Source: an uncultured Lachnospiraceae bacterium | GTDB lineage: Bacteria > Bacillota > Clostridia > Lachnospirales > Lachnospiraceae | Direction: 5' to 3' | Assembly: GCA_910588875.1 (NCBI GenBank) | Contig: CAJURT010000014.1 | Coordinates: forward strand, 69,956 to 75,904 | DNA: 5,949 nucleotides | Shown: positions 1-5,949 of the stretch, one piece after another | How the letters are laid out: each line of letters begins with the position of its first letter | Position numbering within the stretch: the first letter of the stretch is position 1 | Program-made: the position numbers and the translations under genes | The notes under the pieces: model-generated | What the model was told of the DNA's origin: nothing | The model's database searches: none | What the model saw: the letters and a program-made list of their open reading frames with translations, nothing else

Positions 1-87
1 TTTCCATAGGGCGAAGCCCGTCCATCGAGATGAAGCGAAGCGGAATCGAGATGGGAGCACTGCGTGTCCGCCCGGAGCCTGGTCCGG
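1..87. repeat. Structured intergenic repeat, copy 1
   Basis: The first 55 bases recur exactly at 122-176, and weaker similarity continues to base 87. The unit can form small hairpins: GGGC-GAA-GCCC at 9-19, GCG/CGC near 62-71, and CCGGA (72-76) with TCCGG (83-87). It also holds a short internal direct repeat, ATCGAGATG, at 24-32 and 45-53. No coding potential is evident. It may extend to the left beyond the window. It resembles dispersed REP-like intergenic elements, but that class assignment is inference; only the duplication is seen directly. Confidence 0.88.
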
Positions 88-121
88 TTGACCTAGCACA
101 ACGCCAGGGTTTGCTGCTCTT

Positions 122-210
122 TTTCCATAGGGCGAAGCCCGTCCATCGAGATGAAGCGAAGCGGAATCGAGATGGGTACACTGCGGAAACCGCCCGGAGC
201 TCGGATCCGG
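122..210. repeat. Structured intergenic repeat, copy 2
   Basis: This is the second copy of the repeat, offset by 121 bases from copy 1. Bases 122-176 are identical to 1-55. The rest has diverged but keeps the pairing potential: GCGG-AAA-CCGC at 183-193, and CCGGA (194-198) with TCCGG (206-210). Retention of hairpins in the diverged half suggests that structure matters, although two copies are few to judge from. It lies 67 bases upstream of the FecR-type lipoprotein gene. Confidence 0.88.
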
Positions 211-216
211 AACTGA

Positions 217-246
217 CCCGGCAGTTTATGGAGAGCCGCTGCCGGG
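217..246 (+). promoter_or_regulatory. Perfect 8-bp hairpin upstream of the lipoprotein gene
   Basis: CCCGGCAG at 217-224 is perfectly complementary to CTGCCGGG at 239-246, with a 14-base loop. The stem is GC-rich and ends 31 bases before the start codon at 278. It overlaps a purine-rich GGGAGGA (244-250) that would be an excellent ribosome binding site but sits too far from any start codon. It could be a 5'-UTR structure that affects translation or RNA stability. It is not a clear terminator, because only four T residues follow, after a gap of five bases. Confidence 0.5.
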
Positions 247-264
247 AGGAATTTTACAACAAGC

Positions 265-268
265 AGGA
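265..268 (+). promoter_or_regulatory. Ribosome binding site for the FecR-type lipoprotein gene
   Basis: AGGA at 265-268 lies 9 bases before the ATG at 278. This supports that start over the in-frame ATG at 293, which has only a weak GG upstream. Confidence 0.6.
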
Positions 269-277
269 ATTTGGAAC

Positions 278-1981
278 ATGAAAGGCAGAAATATGACGAA
301 GCATCTGGCCCCACTGGCACTGGCCGTTTCCCTGCTGCTGACCTCCTGCGGGGGCGGGGCAAAGGCCGCCACCATGCATCTGAGACGCAGCGAGGGAAGG
401 GTGTCCGTCTCCGACGGCGAAGGCAAGGACCTGGAGCCGGCAGAGAATCTGGGGCTGTACTCCGGCTACGGGGTGGACACCCGGTCTGAGAGTTACGCCT
501 GGATCGACCTGGATCAGGTAAAACTTACCAAGCTGGACCAGGACAGTGAGATCGAGATCAAAAAAGAGGACAAACACTTAGAGATCCAGGTGTTGTCCGG
601 ATCCCTGTTTTTCAACGTGACTGAGCCCCTGGAGGGGGATGAGACCATGGACATCCGTACCTCCAACATGATCGTGGGTATCCGGGGCACCTGCGGGTGG
701 GTGGTTCTGTCGGAGGACAAAGACCAGTTGTCTGTCTACCTGCTGGAGGGCAAGGTGCGCTGCGAGGCGGACGGCGAGAAAGAAACGGTCCGGGCCGGGG
801 AGATGGCTGTCATGACCGAGGACGGCCAGATTACGGTGGAAGAATTTTCCGCTGCCGACGTTCCTTCCTTTGTCATGGAGGAGATCGAAGACAATGACGA
901 CCTGATTGAGGCTATTTTGGAGGATTCCGCCATGGACTTGACCGGCGGCGGGGACGGGGATGCTTCGGGTGAGTACGGGGATGTTCCGGGTGAGTATGCA
1001 GAGGCCTTGGCCGAGATCGATGGAGAGATTCTATATACAGAAATGGTGGATTTTGAGGCGGACGGCAATCCGGAATTGCTGGTGCTTCATACGCGGAACA
1101 ATGAAAGAACATCCGAATTGTTTGCCGTTTCCATTTACCGGGCCGGACCGGATGGGGTTGATGATCTATATTTAAGTACACCGCAGTTTAGCAGCAGAGG
1201 AACATTCTCGCTGGTAGAATCCGGCGGCCGGATGTATCTGGAGACGTTCAGGCAAACTCACAATGAGGTGGATTATCGCGCCTACCACTACAGCTACGAT
1301 GGGCCGATAGGCGAAAAAGACGGCGACAGGCCCAGCTGGAGCGGCGATGACAGGGACTGGGGTATGTTATACTCGATTTCCCGCAGCGAAAGCGCCAATC
1401 CTTATACTGGCGGCATGGGATACCGCATACTTTATAACATTTACAACAGAGGCCGCGAAGGGATTTGTACCGCCGAAGAATATGAGGAGATATATGGAAA
1501 GTTCAGCAGGGTAAAAGTCCTGGCATACAGTCCCGACGGGGAAAGCCTGATCATAGCGCCTGAGCCGTCGGAGGTGGAGGACATCCTGGAACCGGCGGTT
1601 TTGGGGGAACCGGAGGAGGGGACATTGCCCACTGACGGTGACCGGACCGTGCTGGCGGGAACCGTGGGCCGGTACACCTACAACGAGGTTCTTGCCCTCC
1701 AGGGGGAAAACGACCCCAACGCCGGTTACAGCGATCCCAGCCAGGTATTCCTTCTGATTTTGCTGGATACCCCACAGGCCGTGACGGCGCGAAGCGGAGA
1801 CGGACTTAGCAGCTATGAAAGGGAGGCCACGATGATTGACGTCACCTTTGCGGCAGGACTGGAGCAGTATGAGGGGCAGCACGTGGTCTTCAGTATTGAT
1901 CCGAGGGAGACCTGGTGGCCCAGCGATACCTCCCTCCCCTTGGGTGAACCGAGTACGGACAATGTTCATGTGCTGGAGTAA
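278..1981 (+). CDS. FecR-domain lipoprotein with unrecognised C-terminal region
   Basis: Predicted 567-residue surface lipoprotein of unknown role. Residues 1-24 form a lipoprotein signal: a basic start (K2, R4, K8), a hydrophobic core, and lipobox L-T-S-C with C24 as the expected lipidated cysteine. It should therefore be anchored on the outer face of the membrane. Residues about 33-190 match the FecR fold: alternating beta-type segments and the diagnostic VGIRGTCGWV at 133-142. An acidic Gly/Asp-rich linker follows, with two tandem heptads (227-240). Residues about 245-430 contain a D-x-D-G-N-P-E-L-L-V-like stretch (259-270), seen in many secreted clostridial proteins. The C-terminus (about 457-567) is not recognised. 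Classical FecR proteins relay iron signals to a FecI sigma factor. No such partner is visible here and the lipoprotein layout differs, so iron signalling should not be assumed. Bases about 1021-1500 are poorer in GC than both ends. The start at 278 is chosen from its AGGA site and complete signal peptide. Confidence 0.92.
   Translation: MKGRNMTKHLAPLALAVSLLLTSCGGGAKAATMHLRRSEGRVSVSDGEGKDLEPAENLGLYSGYGVDTRSESYAWIDLDQVKLTKLDQDSEIEIKKEDKHLEIQVLSGSLFFNVTEPLEGDETMDIRTSNMIVGIRGTCGWVVLSEDKDQLSVYLLEGKVRCEADGEKETVRAGEMAVMTEDGQITVEEFSAADVPSFVMEEIEDNDDLIEAILEDSAMDLTGGGDGDASGEYGDVPGEYAEALAEIDGEILYTEMVDFEADGNPELLVLHTRNNERTSELFAVSIYRAGPDGVDDLYLSTPQFSSRGTFSLVESGGRMYLETFRQTHNEVDYRAYHYSYDGPIGEKDGDRPSWSGDDRDWGMLYSISRSESANPYTGGMGYRILYNIYNRGREGICTAEEYEEIYGKFSRVKVLAYSPDGESLIIAPEPSEVEDILEPAVLGEPEEGTLPTDGDRTVLAGTVGRYTYNEVLALQGENDPNAGYSDPSQVFLLILLDTPQAVTARSGDGLSSYEREATMIDVTFAAGLEQYEGQHVVFSIDPRETWWPSDTSLPLGEPSTDNVHVLE
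956..997 (+). repeat. Tandem 21-bp repeat encoding a heptapeptide linker
   Basis: Bases 956-976 and 977-997 match at 18 of 21 positions. They encode G-D-A-S-G-E-Y followed by G-D-V-P-G-E-Y, residues 227-240 of the lipoprotein. The repeat sits between the FecR-type domain and the unrecognised C-terminal region, so it is probably a flexible linker that arose by local duplication. Confidence 0.85.
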
Positions 1982-2091
1982 TGTGAGCGGATGAGAAAAC
2001 CAGAGGCTTATACGGATACCATCGGTCTGGGCGGTGCTTTGTCTGGGGCAAAAACGGGTGGAAGAAAAACAAACGAACCCTATTTTCCTGC

Positions 2092-2120
2092 TTGACAATC
2101 CCCCTAAAATCCCCTATGAT
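2092..2120 (+). promoter_or_regulatory. Sigma-A-type promoter of the valS leader
   Basis: A perfect -35 TTGACA at 2092-2097 and a near-consensus -10 TATGAT at 2115-2120 are separated by 17 bases. Transcription would begin near 2126-2128. The A/T-rich stretch at about 2060-2087 just upstream may help RNA polymerase bind. The position directly ahead of a T-box leader fits a dedicated promoter for valS. Confidence 0.87.
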
Positions 2121-2383
2121 AAGGACTATACGAAAAGGCAGGGAACAGGAGGAGTACAGTGGGATACCCGTCAGAGAGAACCGCTCACCGGCTGAAAGGC
2201 GGTTTTGGGAAAGCCATTGGAAGGTAGCCTGGGAGCCGGGAGTCTGAACAGGGCGGAATGTGCGGGACATGCTTTATGCAGGCCGGGACGGGAAGCCCAT
2301 GGAGTAAGATCCCCCGTCTTGTCCGCGTTAAGGATTGATGGAGAGATGCCGTTTGAACGGACAGCACGACCCGCCGCAGGCGG

Positions 2384-2409
2384 AGAATCCTGGGGGCAGG
2401 ATTCTTTTT
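2384..2409 (+). other. Stem III-like hairpin followed by a T-run inside the T-box leader
   Basis: AGAATCCTG (2384-2392) pairs perfectly with CAGGATTCT (2397-2405) across a GGGG loop, and T residues run from 2405 to 2409. It occupies the place where T-box leaders usually carry stem III. The trailing T-run also gives it the look of a weak intrinsic terminator or a pause site. Next to it is a second small hairpin, CCGCC-GCA-GGCGG (2371-2383). Confidence 0.75.
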
Positions 2410-2470
2410 GCAGGAGGACAGGAGGCTGGCTGAAACGGCATAAGAAAGGTGGTACCGCGGAATTTTATTT

Positions 2471-2514
2471 CGTCCTTTATCCGGCAGCTGGCCGAATAGA
2501 GGACGTTTTTGTTT
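2471..2514 (+). terminator. Regulated intrinsic terminator of the T-box leader
   Basis: Bases 2471-2485 pair with 2491-2505: 15 positions with one C-A mismatch and one G-T pair, around a 5-base loop. A T-rich tract (TTTTTGTTTT) follows from 2506. The 5' arm shares bases 2471-2478 with the antiterminator, so the two structures exclude each other. Termination is the expected default when tRNA is fully charged. Confidence 0.94.
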
Positions 2515-2558
2515 TCTGTTTTGTTTTACCGGCTGCCGCAAAACCAAACAGAAAACCC

Positions 2559-2564
2559 AGGAGG
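2559..2564 (+). promoter_or_regulatory. Ribosome binding site that fixes the valS start
   Basis: A full AGGAGG lies 13 bases before ATG 2578, which is slightly long spacing but the only good site. It rules out the upstream in-frame TTG at 2509, which falls in the T-tract of the leader terminator. Confidence 0.85.
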
Positions 2565-2577
2565 TCAGACAAACATT

Positions 2578-5325
2578 ATGAAAGAATTGGAGAAAAACTA
2601 CAACCCGTCCCAGATCGAGGAGAAGCTGTATCAGAAGTGGCTGGACAACAAGTATTTCCACGCGGATGCCGGCCGGGGAAAACGGGAAGGGAAGAGGCCC
2701 TTTACCATTGTGATGCCGCCGCCTAATATCACCGGGCAGCTGCATATGGGACATGCCCTGGACAATACCATGCAGGATATTTTGACCCGCTATAAGAGGA
2801 TGCAGGGCTATGAGGCGCTGTGGCAGCCGGGAACCGACCATGCGGCAATAGCCACAGAGGTGAAGGTGATCGACAAGCTGAAATCCGAGGGCATTGACAA
2901 GCAGGATTTGGGCCGGGCGGGATTTCTGGAGAAGTGCTGGGACTGGAAAAAGGAGTACGGCGCCCGGATCATCAACCAGCTTTACAAATTAGGATCCTCT
3001 GCTGACTGGGACAGAGAGCGGTTTACCATGGATGAGGGCTGCTCGGATGCCGTGCTGGAGGTATTTGTCAAATTATATGAAAAGGGCTATATCTACAAGG
3101 GCTCCCGCATCATCAACTGGTGTCCGGTCTGTAAGACTTCTATCTCGGATGCCGAGGTGGAGCATGAGGAGCAGAACGGCTTTTTCTGGCATATTAATTA
3201 CCCCATTGCGGGGGAGGAGGGGCGGTATGTGGAGATCGCCACCACCCGCCCGGAGACTCTCCTGGGGGATACTGCGGTGGCAGTGAACCCGGAGGATGAG
3301 CGGTATCAGGATCTGATCGGGAAAATGCTAAAGCTGCCTCTCACCGGCAGGCAGATCCCGGTGATAGCGGACGAGTATGTGGATAAGGAGTTTGGGACCG
3401 GCTGTGTGAAGATCACCCCGGCCCATGATCCCAATGACTTTGAGGTGGGCAGGCGCCACGGCTTAGAGGAGATCTGCATTATGCATGACGATGCCACCAT
3501 CGACTTTCCCGGCAGCCCCTATGACGGCATGGACCGGTATGAGGCAAGAAAGGCCATTGTGGAGGATTTGAAAAAACTGGGTCTTTTGGTGAAGGTGGTT
3601 CCCCATTCCCATAATGTGGGCACCCATGACCGCTGCAAGACCACGGTGGAACCTATGGTGAAGCCCCAGTGGTTTGTGCGCATGGAGGAGATGGCAAAGC
3701 CGGCTATCGAGGCCATAAAAACCGGTGATTTAAGGATTGTGCCGGAGAGTTTTTCCAAGACCTACCTCCACTGGCTGGAGGGCATCCGGGACTGGTGCAT
3801 TTCCCGGCAGCTGTGGTGGGGGCACCGGATTCCGGCCTATACCTGTAAAGACTGCGGGGAACTGATCGTGGCCAGGGCCATGCCGGAGAAATGCCCCAAA
3901 TGCGGCGGTTCTCATTTTGTTCAGGATGAGGATACACTGGATACCTGGTTTTCCTCCGCCCTGTGGCCTTTCTCTACTCTGGGCTGGCCGGAGAAGACGG
4001 AGGAACTGGAATATTTCTATCCCACGGATGTGCTGGTGACCGGCTATGACATCATTTTCTTCTGGGTCATCCGCATGGTGTTCTCCGGGCTTGAGCAGAC
4101 GGGGAAATGCCCCTTCCACACCGTGCTGATTCACGGGCTGGTGCGGGACAGTCAGGGGCGCAAGATGAGCAAGTCTTTAGGCAACGGCATTGATCCCCTG
4201 GAGGTGATTGACAAGTACGGCGCAGATGCCCTGCGCATGACATTGATCACGGGAAACGCACCGGGCAATGACATGCGTTTCTACTGGGAGCGGGTGGAGA
4301 ACAGCCGGAATTTTGCCAACAAGGTGTGGAACGCCTCCCGTTTCATTATGATGAATATGGAAAAGGCTCCCCTGGAGGAGCTGAGGAAATATGAGTTGGC
4401 CTGCGGCAAGGGGGCAGACCGGCAGGCGGCAGAAGCTAAGGGCGGAAATCCTGGAGAAAATGACCGGGACAGAGGCCTGGCGTTTATGATGCCGGACAAG
4501 TGGATCCTCTCCAAGGTCAACGGCCTGGCCCGGGAGATGACGGAGAACCTGGATAAGTATGAGTTGGGAATTGCCCTCCAGAAGGTGTATGACTTTATCT
4601 GGGAGGAGTTCTGTGACTGGTATATTGAGATGGTGAAGCCCCGGCTGTGGAACGAGGAGGATGAGACCCGGGGGGCTGCCCTCTGGACTCTTAAGACCGT
4701 GCTTATCCAGTCCTTAAAGCTTCTCCATCCCTATATGCCCTTTGTGACGGAGGAGATTTTCTGCAATCTGCAGGATGAGGAGGAGTCTGTCATGATTTCT
4801 TCCTGGCCGGAATACCGGGAGGACTTAAACTTTGCTGCTGAGGAGCAGGAGGTGGAACTGATCAAGGATGCAGTCCGCGCCATCCGCAATGTCCGCACCT
4901 CCATGAACGTGCCTCCCAGCCGCAAGGCCAAGGTGTATGTGGTGTCCCAGGAGGAGAAGGTCCGGAAAATCTTTGAGCACAGCAAGGTGTTCTTTGCCAC
5001 CCTGGGATTTGCCAGTGAGGTGACGATCCAGCCGGATAAGAAGGGGATTGACGAGGACGCGGTGTCGGCAGTGATCTCCCAGGCTACCATTTACATGCCT
5101 TTTGCGGAACTGGTGGATGTGGAAAAGGAGATCGGGCGGCTGGTTAAGGAAAAGGAGCGGCTGACCAAAGAACTTGCCCGGGTGGACGGGATGCTCTCCA
5201 ACGAGCGGTTTGTCAGCAAGGCGCCGGAGGCCAAGATTAACGAGGAGAAGGCCAAGCAGGAGAAGTACAGGCAGATGATGGCTCAGGTGGAGGAGCGGCT
5301 GGGGCAGCTGAAATTCCATTCATAA
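2578..5325 (+). CDS. valS: Valyl-tRNA synthetase (ValRS), class I
   Basis: Cytoplasmic enzyme that joins valine to tRNA-Val using ATP and hydrolyses mischarged threonine. It is complete at 915 residues, within the usual bacterial range. The N-terminus (K-N-Y-N-P-S-Q-I-E-E-K) is typical. The class I signatures are HMGH (56-59) and KMSKS (529-533). The CP1 editing domain shows T-T-R-P-E-T-L-L-G-D (222-231) and H-D-P-N-D-F-E-V-G (283-291). Cysteines 423, 426, 439 and 442 form a CxxC...CxxC zinc-ribbon-like unit, and another CxxC lies at 182-185. The anticodon-binding domain spans about 640-790. Residues about 846-912 form the charged C-terminal coiled coil that contacts tRNA. A glycine- and charge-rich insertion at about 605-633 interrupts the junction before the K-W-I-L-S segment. 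Expression should be governed by the T-box upstream. The neighbour folC follows after 28 bases with no terminator. Identity is certain for practical purposes. Confidence 0.98.
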   Translation: MKELEKNYNPSQIEEKLYQKWLDNKYFHADAGRGKREGKRPFTIVMPPPNITGQLHMGHALDNTMQDILTRYKRMQGYEALWQPGTDHAAIATEVKVIDKLKSEGIDKQDLGRAGFLEKCWDWKKEYGARIINQLYKLGSSADWDRERFTMDEGCSDAVLEVFVKLYEKGYIYKGSRIINWCPVCKTSISDAEVEHEEQNGFFWHINYPIAGEEGRYVEIATTRPETLLGDTAVAVNPEDERYQDLIGKMLKLPLTGRQIPVIADEYVDKEFGTGCVKITPAHDPNDFEVGRRHGLEEICIMHDDATIDFPGSPYDGMDRYEARKAIVEDLKKLGLLVKVVPHSHNVGTHDRCKTTVEPMVKPQWFVRMEEMAKPAIEAIKTGDLRIVPESFSKTYLHWLEGIRDWCISRQLWWGHRIPAYTCKDCGELIVARAMPEKCPKCGGSHFVQDEDTLDTWFSSALWPFSTLGWPEKTEELEYFYPTDVLVTGYDIIFFWVIRMVFSGLEQTGKCPFHTVLIHGLVRDSQGRKMSKSLGNGIDPLEVIDKYGADALRMTLITGNAPGNDMRFYWERVENSRNFANKVWNASRFIMMNMEKAPLEELRKYELACGKGADRQAAEAKGGNPGENDRDRGLAFMMPDKWILSKVNGLAREMTENLDKYELGIALQKVYDFIWEEFCDWYIEMVKPRLWNEEDETRGAALWTLKTVLIQSLKLLHPYMPFVTEEIFCNLQDEEESVMISSWPEYREDLNFAAEEQEVELIKDAVRAIRNVRTSMNVPPSRKAKVYVVSQEEKVRKIFEHSKVFFATLGFASEVTIQPDKKGIDEDAVSAVISQATIYMPFAELVDVEKEIGRLVKEKERLTKELARVDGMLSNERFVSKAPEAKINEEKAKQEKYRQMMAQVEERLGQLKFHS

Positions 5326-5353
5326 ACTGGAAGATTTCACATATATTATAGTT

Positions 5354-5949
5354 ATGTATGAACAGGCGAAAGATTATTTATTGAAAATACCATTCTGGGC
5401 CAAGGAGAAAAACACCCTGGAACAGACCAGGCATATCCTGGAGCAGTTAGGCAACCCCCAGGAGGGGCTGGCTGTGATCCATGTGGCCGGAACCAACGGT
5501 AAGGGCTCGGTCTGTGCGGATCTGACGGCTGTCTTGAAGGAGGCCGGATACCGGGTGGGGACCTTTGTGTCGCCGCATCTGGTGGATATCCGGGAGCGTT
5601 TTCTGATCAATGGGGAACTTGTGGGGGAGGAGGCCTTTGAGGACTGTTTCCAGAGGGTTCTCTCCGTGGTTCGGCAGATGGCCGGGCAGGGCTATTGCCA
5701 TCCTACTTTTTTTGAATTTGTATTTCTGATGGCAATGGTCTTGTTTGCCCGGGAAAAGACCGATTATGTGGTGCTGGAGACTGGCATGGGCGGGCGGCTG
5801 GATACCACCAATGTGATTGCCCGTCCCATAGCCTGCATCATTACTTCCATCAGCCTTGACCATACGCAGTATCTGGGAGATACGATTCCTGAGATTGCGG
5901 CGGAAAAGGCGGGAATCATCAAGGCCGGGGTGCCGGTGATCTATGATGA
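5354..5949 (+). CDS. folC: Folylpolyglutamate synthase / dihydrofolate synthase, N-terminal part (cut by window end)
   Basis: Cytoplasmic Mur-ligase-family enzyme that adds glutamate to folates using ATP and, in many bacteria, also makes dihydrofolate from dihydropteroate. The window holds 198 codons, just under half of the usual length of about 420-430 residues. Visible signatures are the P-loop G-T-N-G-K-G-S (46-52), S-P-H-L (73-76) followed by D-I-R-E-R (78-82), F-F-E (119-121), E-T-G-M-G-G-R-L-D (142-150), and S-L-D-H-T-x-x-L-G-D-T with E-K-A-G-I-I-K (167-190). The start is the only reasonable in-frame ATG, and its N-terminal sequence fits the family. It has no good ribosome binding site close by; GGAAG at 5329-5333 is 20 bases away. 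Translation may therefore depend on ribosomes finishing valS 28 bases upstream. Whether this copy is bifunctional cannot be told from the sequence. Confidence 0.96.
   Translation, partial: MYEQAKDYLLKIPFWAKEKNTLEQTRHILEQLGNPQEGLAVIHVAGTNGKGSVCADLTAVLKEAGYRVGTFVSPHLVDIRERFLINGELVGEEAFEDCFQRVLSVVRQMAGQGYCHPTFFEFVFLMAMVLFAREKTDYVVLETGMGGRLDTTNVIARPIACIITSISLDHTQYLGDTIPEIAAEKAGIIKAGVPVIYD

Larger units (their letters stand above)
2127..2514 (+). promoter_or_regulatory. T-box leader (tRNA-sensing riboswitch) of valS
   Basis: This non-coding leader of about 390 bases controls valS by sensing uncharged tRNA. The conserved T-box sequence is at 2445-2460, with bulge TGGTACC at 2450-2456. Its TGGT pairs with the tRNA 3' end ACCA, which predicts an A discriminator base, as expected for tRNA-Val. 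The antiterminator is clear: AAAGG (2445-2449) with CCTTT (2474-2478), and GCG (2457-2459) with CGT (2471-2473). It competes with the terminator at 2471-2505. Stem I signs are AGTA (2153-2156), AGAGAG (2173-2178), GGCTGAAAG (2190-2198) and GGGAGC (2231-2236), with CCCG (2167-2170) pairing CGGG (2237-2240). A long helix, 2346-2354 with 2433-2441, closes a branched domain just before the antiterminator. The specifier codon could not be fixed by hand. The downstream gene argues for valine. Confidence 0.95.

Noticed and set aside
88..116. Promoter-like TTGACC upstream of the lipoprotein gene
   Set aside because: At 17 bases spacing the sequence TTGCTG does not resemble a -10 element. No convincing promoter for the lipoprotein gene was found in 1-277.
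95..124. Possible intrinsic terminator between the two repeats (AGCACAA with TTGCTGCT, then CTTTTT)
   Set aside because: The stem has only seven pairs with a bulge and low GC, and the upstream gene is not in the window. It is suggestive but too weak to call.
1..210. CRISPR array
   Set aside because: There are only two copies of a long unit with internal structure, a single 34-bp gap between the similar segments, and no cas genes.
30..281. Small open frame across the repeats
   Set aside because: It runs through both repeat copies, lacks a ribosome binding site, and gives a basic, low-complexity product with no family resemblance.
2051..2087. Terminator after the lipoprotein gene (GGGT with ACCC, then TATTTT)
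   Set aside because: The stem is only four pairs with a loop of about 19 bases, too weak to be an intrinsic terminator.
1367..2098. Minus-strand open frame of 243 codons opposite the lipoprotein gene
   Set aside because: It is a shadow of the + strand gene. The product has no recognisable domain and no ribosome binding site.
2412..2425. Two AGGAGG sequences in the T-box leader that could serve a leader peptide
   Set aside because: No ATG, GTG or TTG start lies at a workable distance, and the region is enclosed by the 2346-2441 helix.
2509..2577. In-frame N-terminal extension of valS from TTG 2509
   Set aside because: It would start inside the T-tract of the leader terminator. It has no ribosome binding site, and the added residues do not resemble ValRS. 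AGGAGG at 2559-2564 supports ATG 2578.
2205..2726. Open frame of 173 codons through the T-box leader into valS
   Set aside because: It is read through structured leader RNA and overlaps the start of valS in another frame, so it is a by-product of high GC.

Overview
The window looks like chromosomal DNA from a GC-rich member of the Clostridia, most likely Lachnospiraceae-like. The reasons are a valyl-tRNA synthetase gene under a T-box leader, strong AGGAGG-type ribosome binding sites, a lipoprotein-type signal peptide, and FolC and ValRS sequences of clostridial character. The genus cannot be fixed from the sequence alone. All genes read on the + strand.

Layout. Bases 1-277 hold no gene. They carry two copies of a structured 87-89 bp repeat, with the first 55 bases identical, and then a perfect 8-bp hairpin just before the first gene. 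Bases 278-1981 encode a 567-residue predicted lipoprotein with a FecR-type domain and a long C-terminal part that I do not recognise. Bases 1982-2091 show nothing clear, and in particular no good terminator. A consensus promoter (TTGACA, 17 bases, TATGAT) at 2092-2120 drives a T-box leader of about 390 bases, which ends in a textbook antiterminator/terminator switch (2445-2514). Then comes valS (2578-5325, 915 residues, complete), and after 28 bases folC (from 5354, cut off by the window end after 198 codons).

How it works together. The T-box should let transcription reach valS, and by read-through folC, when uncharged tRNA accumulates. No terminator lies between valS and folC, so the two are probably co-transcribed. 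ValRS charges tRNA-Val, and FolC makes and extends folate polyglutamates. Both are housekeeping functions. The FecR-type lipoprotein appears to be a separate unit acting outside the membrane. No sigma-factor or transport partner for it is visible here.

The window is mostly ordinary. The points worth a second look are the structured repeats, the mosaic composition and unknown C-terminus of the FecR-type lipoprotein, the unusual architecture and unresolved specifier of the T-box leader, and a charged insertion in ValRS. I found no evidence of a new defence or mobile system.
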